A DNA stretch of 8,382 nucleotides from Methanoculleus sp. UBA77. Lineage in GTDB: Archaea; Halobacteriota; Methanomicrobia; Methanomicrobiales; Methanoculleaceae. How positions within the stretch are numbered: position 1 is the stretch's first letter; every line of letters starts with the position of its first letter. Of the stretch, positions 1 through 5,324 are shown in pieces. A program made the position numbers and the translations under genes. The DNA lies in NCBI GenBank assembly GCA_002499455.1, contig DALN01000054.1, positions 1 to 8,382 on the forward strand, given 5' to 3'. The notes below the pieces were generated by a model. It was not told where the DNA came from. It worked only from the letters and a program-made list of their open reading frames with translations, and ran no database searches.

Positions 1-1089
1 GCGGGCTCGTCGGCCGGCACCCGCGACTTCTCCCGGGAAGCCGTCGAGGAGCTCGGGGAGATCGTCTTCCACGGGATTGCGGTCAGGCCGGGGAAGCCGG
101 TGCTGCTCGCAAACGTCGGCGGCAAGCCGGTTCTCGGGATGCCGGGGTATCCCGTCGCCGCCCAGACGGTTCTCCGCGAGGTTGCCGGGGACCTCCTCTC
201 GTGGTGGGGGCTTGCGCCGCTCCCGAGCGGGGAGCTGGACGTCCGGATCTCGCGGCGGCTGGCATCCGATCTCGGGTTCGACGAGTTCGTCCCGGTCTCG
301 GTCGGGCGGGTCGACGGCATCTGCTGGGCGACACCCCATCCCCGGGGCGGGGGAATCCAGATGGCGGTCGTCCGGGCGAACGGCTACATCCACATCCCGG
401 CCGCCCGGGAGGGGTTCGAGGCGGGCGAAGAGGTGCGCGTCCGGCTCACCGTCCCGCCCGATTCACTCGCCCGGACGCTCGTCTGCGTTGGGAGGCGCGA
501 CCCGGTCCTCGGCGAGCTCGGCAACCGTCTCGCGGAGGACGGCTACCATCTCCACTGCTGCAACGCCTCGACGATCGGAGCGGTGCTCGCCCTGCGGGCG
601 AAGACCTGCCACGCGGCGTCGGTCGCCCTCCCGGAGACCGCGTCGGCATGGAGCGACCAGGTGCTCCGCTATCTGCCCGATACGCCTCTCCTCCGGGTGC
701 CGGTGGCCCGGACGGAGTTCGGGATTGCGTCGGCCGACCCGCTCGATGCCGGGAGCCTCTCCTCACTCCGGGTTGCCAACCGCCCGAAGAGTGCGGCGGT
801 GCAGACCCTCCTCGATGTCTGGCTCGACCGGGAGGGGATCGACGCATCCCCGTCAGGCGTTCCCGGGGACGTCCGGGTCTGTTCGGCCCGTGAAGCGCGG
901 GAGGCGGGGCTCCGGTTCACCTCGATCGGCTGCGAGTCGTGCGACCTGGTGGTCCGGGAGGAACTTGCCGCGGACGAAGGTGTCGCTGCCCTCATCGAGG
1001 CCGCACGCTCACCGGAGTTCCGCGCGTACCTCCGGTCGATCGGGAGGGACTCGCGGGACGGGGACGCACCCGGCGCCTTCCCGGCCTGA
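1..1089 (+). CDS. moeA: MoeA-type molybdopterin molybdotransferase with C-terminal PBP-like domain (5'-truncated)
   Basis: The gene enters from the left edge in frame 1 and ends at TGA 1087-1089, leaving 362 residues. MoeA enzymes insert molybdate (or tungstate) into adenylated molybdopterin in the cytoplasm, the last step of Mo/W cofactor synthesis; methanogens need this cofactor for formylmethanofuran and formate dehydrogenases. Residues 1-75 are the end of the catalytic MoCF-binding domain: the SSAGTRD motif at 3-9 (counterpart of GG.S.G..D), HGIAVRPGKP at 24-33, and the substrate loop MPGYP at 47-51. Residues about 80-155 fit the C-terminal beta-barrel (domain IV). Residues about 158-348 match the PBP-like (LysR-substrate-like) extension of many archaeal MoeA paralogues, for example the NR motif at 260-261 and a final EFR..L.SIG. 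This extension seems eroded: the usual NRQ.GSGTR is replaced by NRPKSAAVQ, and the stretch before residue 311 is short. Catalytic motifs are intact in the visible part. The family is clear; the true ligand of the extension is not known. Confidence 0.88.
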   Translation, partial: AGSSAGTRDFSREAVEELGEIVFHGIAVRPGKPVLLANVGGKPVLGMPGYPVAAQTVLREVAGDLLSWWGLAPLPSGELDVRISRRLASDLGFDEFVPVSVGRVDGICWATPHPRGGGIQMAVVRANGYIHIPAAREGFEAGEEVRVRLTVPPDSLARTLVCVGRRDPVLGELGNRLAEDGYHLHCCNASTIGAVLALRAKTCHAASVALPETASAWSDQVLRYLPDTPLLRVPVARTEFGIASADPLDAGSLSSLRVANRPKSAAVQTLLDVWLDREGIDASPSGVPGDVRVCSAREAREAGLRFTSIGCESCDLVVREELAADEGVAALIEAARSPEFRAYLRSIGRDSRDGDAPGAFPA

Positions 1090-1103
1090 ACCGCCGCACC
1101 TGC

Positions 1104-1118
1104 TCGAAACGCATATCC
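1104..1118 (+). promoter_or_regulatory. Archaeal BRE/TATA-like promoter of the SnoaL-like gene
   Basis: An A-rich BRE-like stretch (cgaaac, 1105-1110) runs into the TATA-like gcatatcc (1111-1118). Archaeal transcription starts about 24-26 bp downstream of the TATA centre, which falls at about 1139-1141, on the ATG at 1141. The gene has no Shine-Dalgarno sequence in the preceding 20 bases, so a leaderless transcript is the simplest reading. This is a motif-based inference. Confidence 0.5.
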
Positions 1119-1140
1119 TTTTCTGGCATGACCATTCCTC

Positions 1141-1554
1141 ATGCGAGTCAGCGAGCAGACACAGGAACAGATCATGGCGGTGCTCCGGCGGATGACGGAG
1201 GCCATGGGCAGGAAGGATGTCGAGACCCTGGCAGCGCTCGCCGATCCTGACCTCCGGGCTTTCGGCACGGGCGCCGGCGAGAAGGTGATCGGGAGGGAGG
1301 AGTACCGCCGATACCTCGAGCGCGGCTTTGCGCAGGCTGAGGAGGTCGCGCTCGACCTCTCCGACATCCGTATCGGTGCCGAGGGGACGATCGCCTGGGT
1401 GATGGCCGAGATGACCTGGCGTTTTGCCGCGGGCGGGGTCCCGCGGACGATGAACGGGCGGATGACGGCGGTGCTCCGGGGGACCGGGCACGCGTGGGTC
1501 TTTGCCCAGATGCACTACTCCCTTCCGGCAGAGGGGGGGCTGTTCCCGGCGTAA
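1141..1554 (+). CDS. SnoaL-like / NTF2-fold small protein
   Basis: This is a complete 137-residue protein with no signal peptide or membrane segment, so it is probably cytoplasmic. It has the layout of the SnoaL_3/DUF4440 branch of the NTF2-like superfamily. There is an N-terminal amphipathic helix containing MAVLRRMTEAMGRKDVE (residues 12-28), then AALADPDLRAFGTGAGEKVIGREEY (31-55), where the hydrophobic pocket begins. The C-terminal sheet contains IAWVMAEMTWRF (84-95) and the typical GRMTAVLR...WVFAQMHYSLP (106-129). Members of this fold serve as isomerases, hydrolases or ligand-binding proteins, or have no known function; nothing here picks out a substrate. The length is normal for the family. 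The start at 1141 is supported by the promoter 25 bp upstream and by the helix beginning right after it. It is a single-gene unit, 51 bp downstream of moeA and converging on the META lipoprotein gene. Fold assignment is fairly secure; function is unknown. Confidence 0.8.
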   Translation: MRVSEQTQEQIMAVLRRMTEAMGRKDVETLAALADPDLRAFGTGAGEKVIGREEYRRYLERGFAQAEEVALDLSDIRIGAEGTIAWVMAEMTWRFAAGGVPRTMNGRMTAVLRGTGHAWVFAQMHYSLPAEGGLFPA

Positions 1555-1556
1555 AC

Positions 1557-1564
1557 TCTTTTTT
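1557..1564 (+). terminator. Oligo-T terminator after the SnoaL-like gene
   Basis: Three bases after the stop codon (1552-1554), the coding strand reads ctc followed by six T at 1559-1564, with no clear GC hairpin before it. Archaeal RNA polymerase terminates at such T tracts without a stem-loop. The position just after the stop, facing a convergent gene, supports the call. Confidence 0.55.
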
Positions 1565-1594
1565 GCTGAAGTTCCGGCTCTAAGGAGAGGTGGA

Positions 1595-1602
1595 TAAAAA
1601 AA
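1595..1602 (-). terminator. Oligo-T terminator after the META lipoprotein gene
   Basis: On the minus strand, five C and then seven T (the complement of A at 1596-1602) follow the stop codon at 1608-1610 by 5 bases. This is a typical archaeal T-tract terminator. Together with the tract at 1559-1564 on the other strand, it insulates the two convergent genes within 53 bp. Confidence 0.6.
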
Positions 1603-1607
1603 GGGGG

Positions 1608-3233
1608 TCAGGGCCTGCCCGCGCTGAACGTGAGCAGGGCTGCTCCTCCTTCATCGAGGAGATCGAGCCGGTTCCCATCGATCCGGTAGCCTGCAACCGA
1701 GGTGAGGAGGTTGAGGTACCGGTTCTCCTGCTCCATGAGGCCTTCGGGCTCGCCGCAGTACATCTTCGTGCTGACCGGCGGCTCGATGGTGAGGTTCATG
1801 CCGTCGATCCGGTAGCCGGCCCCGTAGGAGTTGCACCCGGCGTTGCCGGTGACCTTTCCATCGGAGAAGACCGCCGTGATCGTGGTCCCGGCGATCACCG
1901 AGGAGACAGCCTCCCCGCCGAGGCTGTAGGACTCAAGCGTCCATGCCGTCCCGGTGAGCGGTGCCGGCGGCACCTCTTTTGCCTGCACGAAGAAGAGGAG
2001 GTCGTTCCCCTCCGCGTCCGCGAGGATCAGCCGGTCGCCCTCGACCCGGTAGGAGGAGACGTTCCCGAGGTGGCCGAGGAACGCCGCTTCCTGCTCCATG
2101 ACGCCCGGTGTCTCGCAGTACATCAGGGTGCTGAAGAGCGAGGAGACCGAGAGGTTCGCGCCGTCGAGACTGTACCGGCCGCCGTAGTGGTTGCACCCGG
2201 CGTTGCCGGTGACGTTCCCGTCAGGCGAGAAGGTCGCGGTGATCGTCGTCCCGGCGAGCACCGAGGAGATCGCGTCTCCCCCGGTGCTGTAGCCGTCGAG
2301 CACCCAGTCGGTCCCGGCGAGCGGGAGGTCGGGTGTCGGGAAGACCGGTTCAAAGACCAGGATCTCGGTGCCGTTCCGGTCCGTGAGGATCAGCCGGTCG
2401 TTCTCCGTCCGGGAGGAGATGGTGGCATCGAGAGTTAGCCTCCCGCCGTCCGCCGTCACCCGTTCCACCCGGTATGAGGAGGCTTCGGTCAGGAGCGCGA
2501 GGTAACGGTCCTCCTGGCCCATGAGGCCCGGCGGCTCGCTGCAGTACATCTCGGTCCGTATGGGCGGCTCTATCGCGAGGTTTACGCCGTCCACGGTATA
2601 GCCCGCGCCGTAGCGGTTGCACCCGGCCGAGCCGCCGAGCCTGCCGTCGGCGTCAAAGGCCAGCGTGACGTTCGTGCCGGAGAGGACCGGGGTCATCGTG
2701 CTGTTCTCATCGACGAGGTTTGCGAGCCTCCAGGAAGTTCCGGGAAGCGCCACGGGCATCTTCTCCGTGAAGATAAGCGTCGTCGCGCCCTCCGCATCGG
2801 TGAGAATGAGCCGGTCGTTCTCGATCCGGCAGCCCGTCGCCGAGCCGAGGAGTTCCATGAACCTGGCCTCCTGGTCCATGATGCCTTCGGGCTCCGTGCA
2901 GAATTTCAGTGTCTGGAAGAGCGAAGAGACCGAGAGGGCCGTGCCGTCGAGGCGGTAGTCGCCGCCGTAGCCGTTGCACCCGGCAGAGCCGGTGACCCTG
3001 CCGTCGTCGCCGAATCGGGCTGAGACTTCAGTTCCCGGCAGGATCGGGACAAGCGTGCCGTTCCCGTCGAGATAGGAGTCAAGCGACCAGGTGACCCCGG
3101 TGAGCCCGGAGACCGCACCGGGTGCCGACGTGCTCCCCATGCATCCTGCGGCGATGATGCTCGCCACGACGATGACGAGGAGCGACGCCGTCGCGAGGAT
3201 GTAGTTTCTATTCCTTCTTCTGTTCGATGCCAT
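1608..3233 (-). CDS. Secreted lipoprotein with four META (HslJ-like) domains
   Basis: This 541-residue protein has a basic N-terminus (ASNRRRNRN), a hydrophobic stretch at about 11-29 and a lipobox-like IIAAGC with Cys31, so it is probably exported and anchored to the outer face of the membrane. Four META domains follow at about 43-157, 161-297, 303-416 and 425-537. Each has the core W.L..Y/L, a GTTIT.-like strand, (S/N)AGCN.YG.(D/G)Y..DG, a second Cys in (F/Y)C.(E)P.G.M.QE, and a final D/N-RL.L.D..G...L.F strand. Paired cysteines per domain are 86/112, 205/231, 347/373 and 467/493, likely disulfides. Eight N-X-S/T sequons (N58, 177, 188, 287, 340, 360, 391, 480) fit a glycosylated surface protein. 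META domains occur in the bacterial heat-shock protein HslJ and in protease-inhibitor-like or envelope proteins; the biochemical role is not settled. ATG at 3231-3233 lies just after a TATA-like element and has no Shine-Dalgarno sequence. Confidence 0.88.
   Translation of the reverse strand: MASNRRRNRNYILATASLLVIVVASIIAAGCMGSTSAPGAVSGLTGVTWSLDSYLDGNGTLVPILPGTEVSARFGDDGRVTGSAGCNGYGGDYRLDGTALSVSSLFQTLKFCTEPEGIMDQEARFMELLGSATGCRIENDRLILTDAEGATTLIFTEKMPVALPGTSWRLANLVDENSTMTPVLSGTNVTLAFDADGRLGGSAGCNRYGAGYTVDGVNLAIEPPIRTEMYCSEPPGLMGQEDRYLALLTEASSYRVERVTADGGRLTLDATISSRTENDRLILTDRNGTEILVFEPVFPTPDLPLAGTDWVLDGYSTGGDAISSVLAGTTITATFSPDGNVTGNAGCNHYGGRYSLDGANLSVSSLFSTLMYCETPGVMEQEAAFLGHLGNVSSYRVEGDRLILADAEGNDLLFFVQAKEVPPAPLTGTAWTLESYSLGGEAVSSVIAGTTITAVFSDGKVTGNAGCNSYGAGYRIDGMNLTIEPPVSTKMYCGEPEGLMEQENRYLNLLTSVAGYRIDGNRLDLLDEGGAALLTFSAGRP
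1623..3107 (-). repeat. Four tandem META-domain repeats, about 340-410 bp each
   Basis: The units span about 3107-2763, 2753-2343, 2327-1986 and 1961-1623 (domains 1 to 4). A 12-bp stretch encoding part of the AGCN motif is identical in all four. Between domains 3 and 4 the identity extends to 24 bp (2190-2213 and 1830-1853), offset by exactly 360 bp, i.e. in codon register. Domain 2 is longer than the rest because it carries an extra C-terminal strand segment. The units arose by internal duplication; the pattern of similarity is mosaic rather than simply tandem. Confidence 0.8.
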
Positions 3234-3259
3234 ACAACAGCATATGGGCGGGAAAGAGA

Positions 3260-3270
3260 GATAAAAGCAT
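3260..3270 (-). promoter_or_regulatory. TATA-like promoter of the META lipoprotein gene
   Basis: On the minus strand the sequence reads tgcttttatct, a TATA-like element centred near 3265. Transcription would begin near 3239-3241, six to eight bases before the ATG (3233). The short leader has no GGAG-type site, so translation would be leaderless or nearly so. Confidence 0.45.
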
Positions 3271-3440
3271 GGTTGACTACGAAAAAAATCGAACTCATAC
3301 GAGGCCGGTTTGTAAAATCAAGAGAGTATAACCGGAATTTCGGTGCCGGCCGCTGCACGCCTCATCGAGGTTTCGCGGGGGGCTTGTTGGGTATCCGGAC
3401 GGTTCGGCCGCTCCACGGGGCCTGTCTTCCCTGCATACGC

Positions 3441-3454
3441 GTCATTTATCCGGG
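3441..3454 (+). promoter_or_regulatory. TATA-like promoter of gpmA
   Basis: gtcatttatc (3441-3450) is the most TATA-like stretch close to the gene. It predicts a start near 3471-3474, giving a leader of about 17 bases that contains GGGAG (3476-3480) before the ATG at 3490. A weaker, more distant candidate lies at 3325-3333. Confidence 0.4.
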
Positions 3455-3489
3455 GAAGGGGACCATACCGGACGCGGGAGATGAGCACA

Positions 3490-4236
3490 ATGGTGACGCT
3501 GATCCTTTTGCGGCACGGCGAGAGCCTCTGGAACAGGGAGAACCGGTTCACGGGCTGGACCGACGTGGACCTCTCGCCCCACGGGATACAGGAAGCCCAC
3601 CGGGCGGCAGAACTCCTCAGGGACGGTGGATATACGTTCCGCGCCGCGTACACCTCCGTCCTGAAGCGGGCCATCCGGACGCTCTGGATCGTCATGGACG
3701 ACCTCGACCTCATGTACGTCCCGGTATACCGGTCGTGGCGGTTGAACGAGAAGAGTTACGGCGCCCTGCAGGGCTTGAGCAAGCAGAAGACCGCCGAAGA
3801 ATACGGTGCGGAGCAGGTGCATCTCTGGCGCCGGGCATACGACGTCCGGCCGCCGCCGCTCGCCCGGGACGATCCCCGGCATCCGCGGTTCGACCCCCGC
3901 TACGCCGACCTCGATCCCGAGACTCTCCCGGCAACCGAGTCCCTGCGCGACACGCTGGAGCGGGTGCTCCCCTGCTGGGAGGGGCGGATCGCGGCGGACC
4001 TCCGGAAGGGCAGGCCGGTCCTCGTCGCCGCCCACGGCAACAGCCTCCGGGCTCTCGTCAAGCACCTGGACGGTATCCCGGACGATGCGATCGCTGACCT
4101 GAACATCCCTACGGGGTATCCCCTCATCTACGAACTGGACAGGAGCCTGAACGTGCTCGGGCACCACTACCTCGGCGACCCGGAGGAGGTCGCGGCGGCC
4201 GCTCGCGGCGTGGCGCGCGAGATCCGCCCGGGGTAG
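3490..4236 (+). CDS. gpmA: 2,3-bisphosphoglycerate-dependent phosphoglycerate mutase
   Basis: This 248-residue enzyme interconverts 3-phosphoglycerate and 2-phosphoglycerate through a phosphohistidine primed by 2,3-bisphosphoglycerate. It is a cytoplasmic step shared by glycolysis and gluconeogenesis. The N-terminus MVTLILLRHGESLWN with ENRFTGWTDVDLS (residues 1-29) is the hallmark of the dPGM branch. Phospho-acceptor His9, Arg8 and Arg60 (LKRAIRT), Glu87 in LNEKSYGALQG, the Arg pair 114-115, and His182 in AAHGNSLRALVKHLDG are all present. The length matches bacterial GpmA (about 230-250). I chose ATG 3490 because GGGAG at 3476-3480 lies nine bases upstream and the protein then starts as the family does. 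ATG 3481 (251 residues) is possible but abuts the same GGGAG. Sixteen bases after the stop (4234-4236) begins the TATA box of gap, so gpmA is adjacent to, but probably not solely driving, that operon. Methanogens more often use the unrelated metal-dependent ApgM mutase. Confidence 0.93.
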   Translation: MVTLILLRHGESLWNRENRFTGWTDVDLSPHGIQEAHRAAELLRDGGYTFRAAYTSVLKRAIRTLWIVMDDLDLMYVPVYRSWRLNEKSYGALQGLSKQKTAEEYGAEQVHLWRRAYDVRPPPLARDDPRHPRFDPRYADLDPETLPATESLRDTLERVLPCWEGRIAADLRKGRPVLVAAHGNSLRALVKHLDGIPDDAIADLNIPTGYPLIYELDRSLNVLGHHYLGDPEEVAAAARGVAREIRPG

Positions 4237-4244
4237 CCGGCAGA

Positions 4245-4260
4245 GGGAGATCATATATAC
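4245..4260 (+). promoter_or_regulatory. Strong TATA/BRE promoter of the gap operon
   Basis: Purine-rich gggaga (4245-4250, BRE-like) precedes catatatac (4252-4260), the best TATA box in the window. It predicts initiation near 4280-4283 and a leader of about 22-25 bases ahead of ATG 4305. The likely start site falls inside an inverted repeat at 4277-4295. Confidence 0.65.
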
Positions 4261-4276
4261 CGTCCTGCACAGGAGA

Positions 4277-4297
4277 CCCCCTGTCCGATAGGGGGAG
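4277..4297 (+). promoter_or_regulatory. Inverted repeat over the gap start site and ribosome-binding site
   Basis: CCCCCT (4277-4282) and AGGGGG (4290-4295) form a perfect six-base inverted repeat with a 7-base spacer. The right arm overlaps the Shine-Dalgarno GGGGGAG (4291-4297), seven bases before the ATG of gap. It could be an operator at the transcription start, or, if initiation is at or before 4277, a hairpin hiding the ribosome-binding site. The symmetry is seen directly; regulation is inferred. Confidence 0.4.
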
Positions 4298-4304
4298 AAG
4301 TGGT

Positions 4305-5312
4305 ATGAAAATGGTTGCCATCAACGGGTTCGGGCGGATCGGGAGGCAGATCCTCCGCAGTTACCTGATCGAGACGCCGGAGAAGATCGAGATCGTCGCG
4401 GTGAACGATCCAAACCCGACGGAAGAACTCGCCTACCTGATGAAGTACGACTCGGTCCACGGGCGGGCGCCCTTCCCGGTCGAGGCCGGAGCGGATCGCC
4501 TCCGGTTCGGGTCGCACGAGGTGCGGGTGCTCCACGAGAGGGACCCCACCCGCCTCCCGTGGAAGGACCTCGGCGTGGATATGGTGCTCGAGTGCACCGG
4601 GCGCTTCACCGAACGGGCGGCCGCCGCAAAGCACCTGGAGGCCGGGGCATCCCGGGTCGTCATCAGCGCGCCCTCGCCCGACGCGGATCACACTGTCGTG
4701 CTCGGCGTCAACGAGGGATCGTACGACCCTGCAAAGCACACCATCGTCTCGAACGCCTCCTGCACGACCAACGCGCTTGCCCCGGCGGCAAAGGTCTTGA
4801 ACGACACCTTCGGCATCGAACGGCTGATGGCGACGGCGATCCACGCCTACACCGCCACCCAGGCGCTGGTCGACAAGGCGACAAAGAAGCCGCGCCGGGG
4901 CCGTGCCGCGGCCGTCTCGCTCATCCCGACATCGACCGGCGCCGCCGTCGCCACCACGCGGGCCCTCCCCGAGCTCACCGGGAAGATGGACGCGGTGGCG
5001 ATCCGGGCCCCCATCCCCGACGGGTCGGTCCTCGATATCGTCGCGGACCTCTCGCGTGACGCAACAGCGGATGAGGTGAACGCCGCGATGAAGCGGGCGG
5101 CGGAAGGATCGATGCAGAGGTACCTCGCATATACCGAGGACCCGATCGTATCGGCCGACATCGTCGGCGACCCGCACTCCGGGGTCGTCGACGGGCTCTC
5201 GACGAGCGTCGTCGGCGGGCGGATGGTCAAGGTCCTGGTCTGGTACGACAACGAGTTCGGGTACGCGAAACGTATGGTCGATATCGCCTCCTACATGGCC
5301 TCCCGGGAGTGA
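4305..5312 (+). CDS. gap: Type I glyceraldehyde-3-phosphate dehydrogenase
   Basis: This 335-residue cytoplasmic enzyme catalyses the reversible oxidation and phosphorylation of glyceraldehyde-3-phosphate to 1,3-bisphosphoglycerate with NAD(P). It belongs to the bacterial/eukaryotic class: Rossmann NGFGRIGR (7-14), SNASCTTN with catalytic Cys153, His180 as base in AIHAYTATQ, IPTSTGAA (207-214), and the C-terminal WYDNEFGYAKRMVD (313-326). The length equals GapA. The usual archaeal GAPDH is a different class with little similarity, so its presence in a methanogen-like genome is notable. Asp35 sits where NAD-specific enzymes bind the adenosine ribose, but the Leu-Pro pair that helps exclude NADP (187-188 in the Bacillus numbering) appears as Lys191-Ala192 before KKPRRGR, so dual cofactor use is possible. 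GGGGGAG lies seven bases before ATG 4305. It heads an operon with the dehydrogenase 12 bp downstream and ppsA. In this setting it probably works in the gluconeogenic direction. Confidence 0.96.
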   Translation: MKMVAINGFGRIGRQILRSYLIETPEKIEIVAVNDPNPTEELAYLMKYDSVHGRAPFPVEAGADRLRFGSHEVRVLHERDPTRLPWKDLGVDMVLECTGRFTERAAAAKHLEAGASRVVISAPSPDADHTVVLGVNEGSYDPAKHTIVSNASCTTNALAPAAKVLNDTFGIERLMATAIHAYTATQALVDKATKKPRRGRAAAVSLIPTSTGAAVATTRALPELTGKMDAVAIRAPIPDGSVLDIVADLSRDATADEVNAAMKRAAEGSMQRYLAYTEDPIVSADIVGDPHSGVVDGLSTSVVGGRMVKVLVWYDNEFGYAKRMVDIASYMASRE

Positions 5313-5324
5313 GGGGAGACACCG

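Larger units (their letters stand above)
3234..3489. other. Divergent intergenic region between META lipoprotein and gpmA
   Basis: This is about 255 bp without a convincing gene. Its left part (3260-3335) is AT-rich compared with the surroundings and contains the minus-strand promoter, an A7 run (3282-3288), and a plus-strand TATA-like agtataacc (3325-3333). Two symmetric elements lie here: CCGGTT at 3305-3310 against AACCGG at 3330-3335, and the near-palindrome accggaatttcggt at 3331-3344. The right part (3345-3440) is GC-rich. An open frame runs from 3343 into gpmA, but the added residues resemble no phosphoglycerate mutase N-terminus. I see no tRNA, no conserved RNA and no separate ORF that I would defend. 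Confidence 0.5.

Noticed and set aside
77..1195. A plus-strand open frame overlapping moeA in another frame
   Set aside because: It is Ser/Arg/Gly-rich and low in complexity, while the moeA frame shows conserved motifs throughout.
1533..1539. A run of seven G near the end of the SnoaL-like gene, as a phase-variation tract
   Set aside because: Slippage would change only the last few residues, and the tract is short for a contingency locus.
1590..2438. A plus-strand open frame antisense to the META gene
   Set aside because: It mirrors the repeated META units and has no promoter or ribosome-binding site; the minus-strand frame carries the signal peptide and domains.
3201..3243. A short frame beginning ATG CTG TTG on the minus strand just before the META start, as a possible upstream ORF
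   Set aside because: The predicted transcript start is at or inside its first codon, so it would hardly be translated; it has no Shine-Dalgarno sequence.
3345..3440. A possible tRNA or structured RNA in the GC-rich part of the intergenic region
   Set aside because: There is a GGTTCG-like string, but no acceptor stem, anticodon arm or D-arm can be paired around it.
3343..3489. A 49-residue N-terminal extension of gpmA
   Set aside because: The residues match no mutase, no ribosome-binding site precedes the upstream start, and the family N-terminus begins exactly at ATG 3490.
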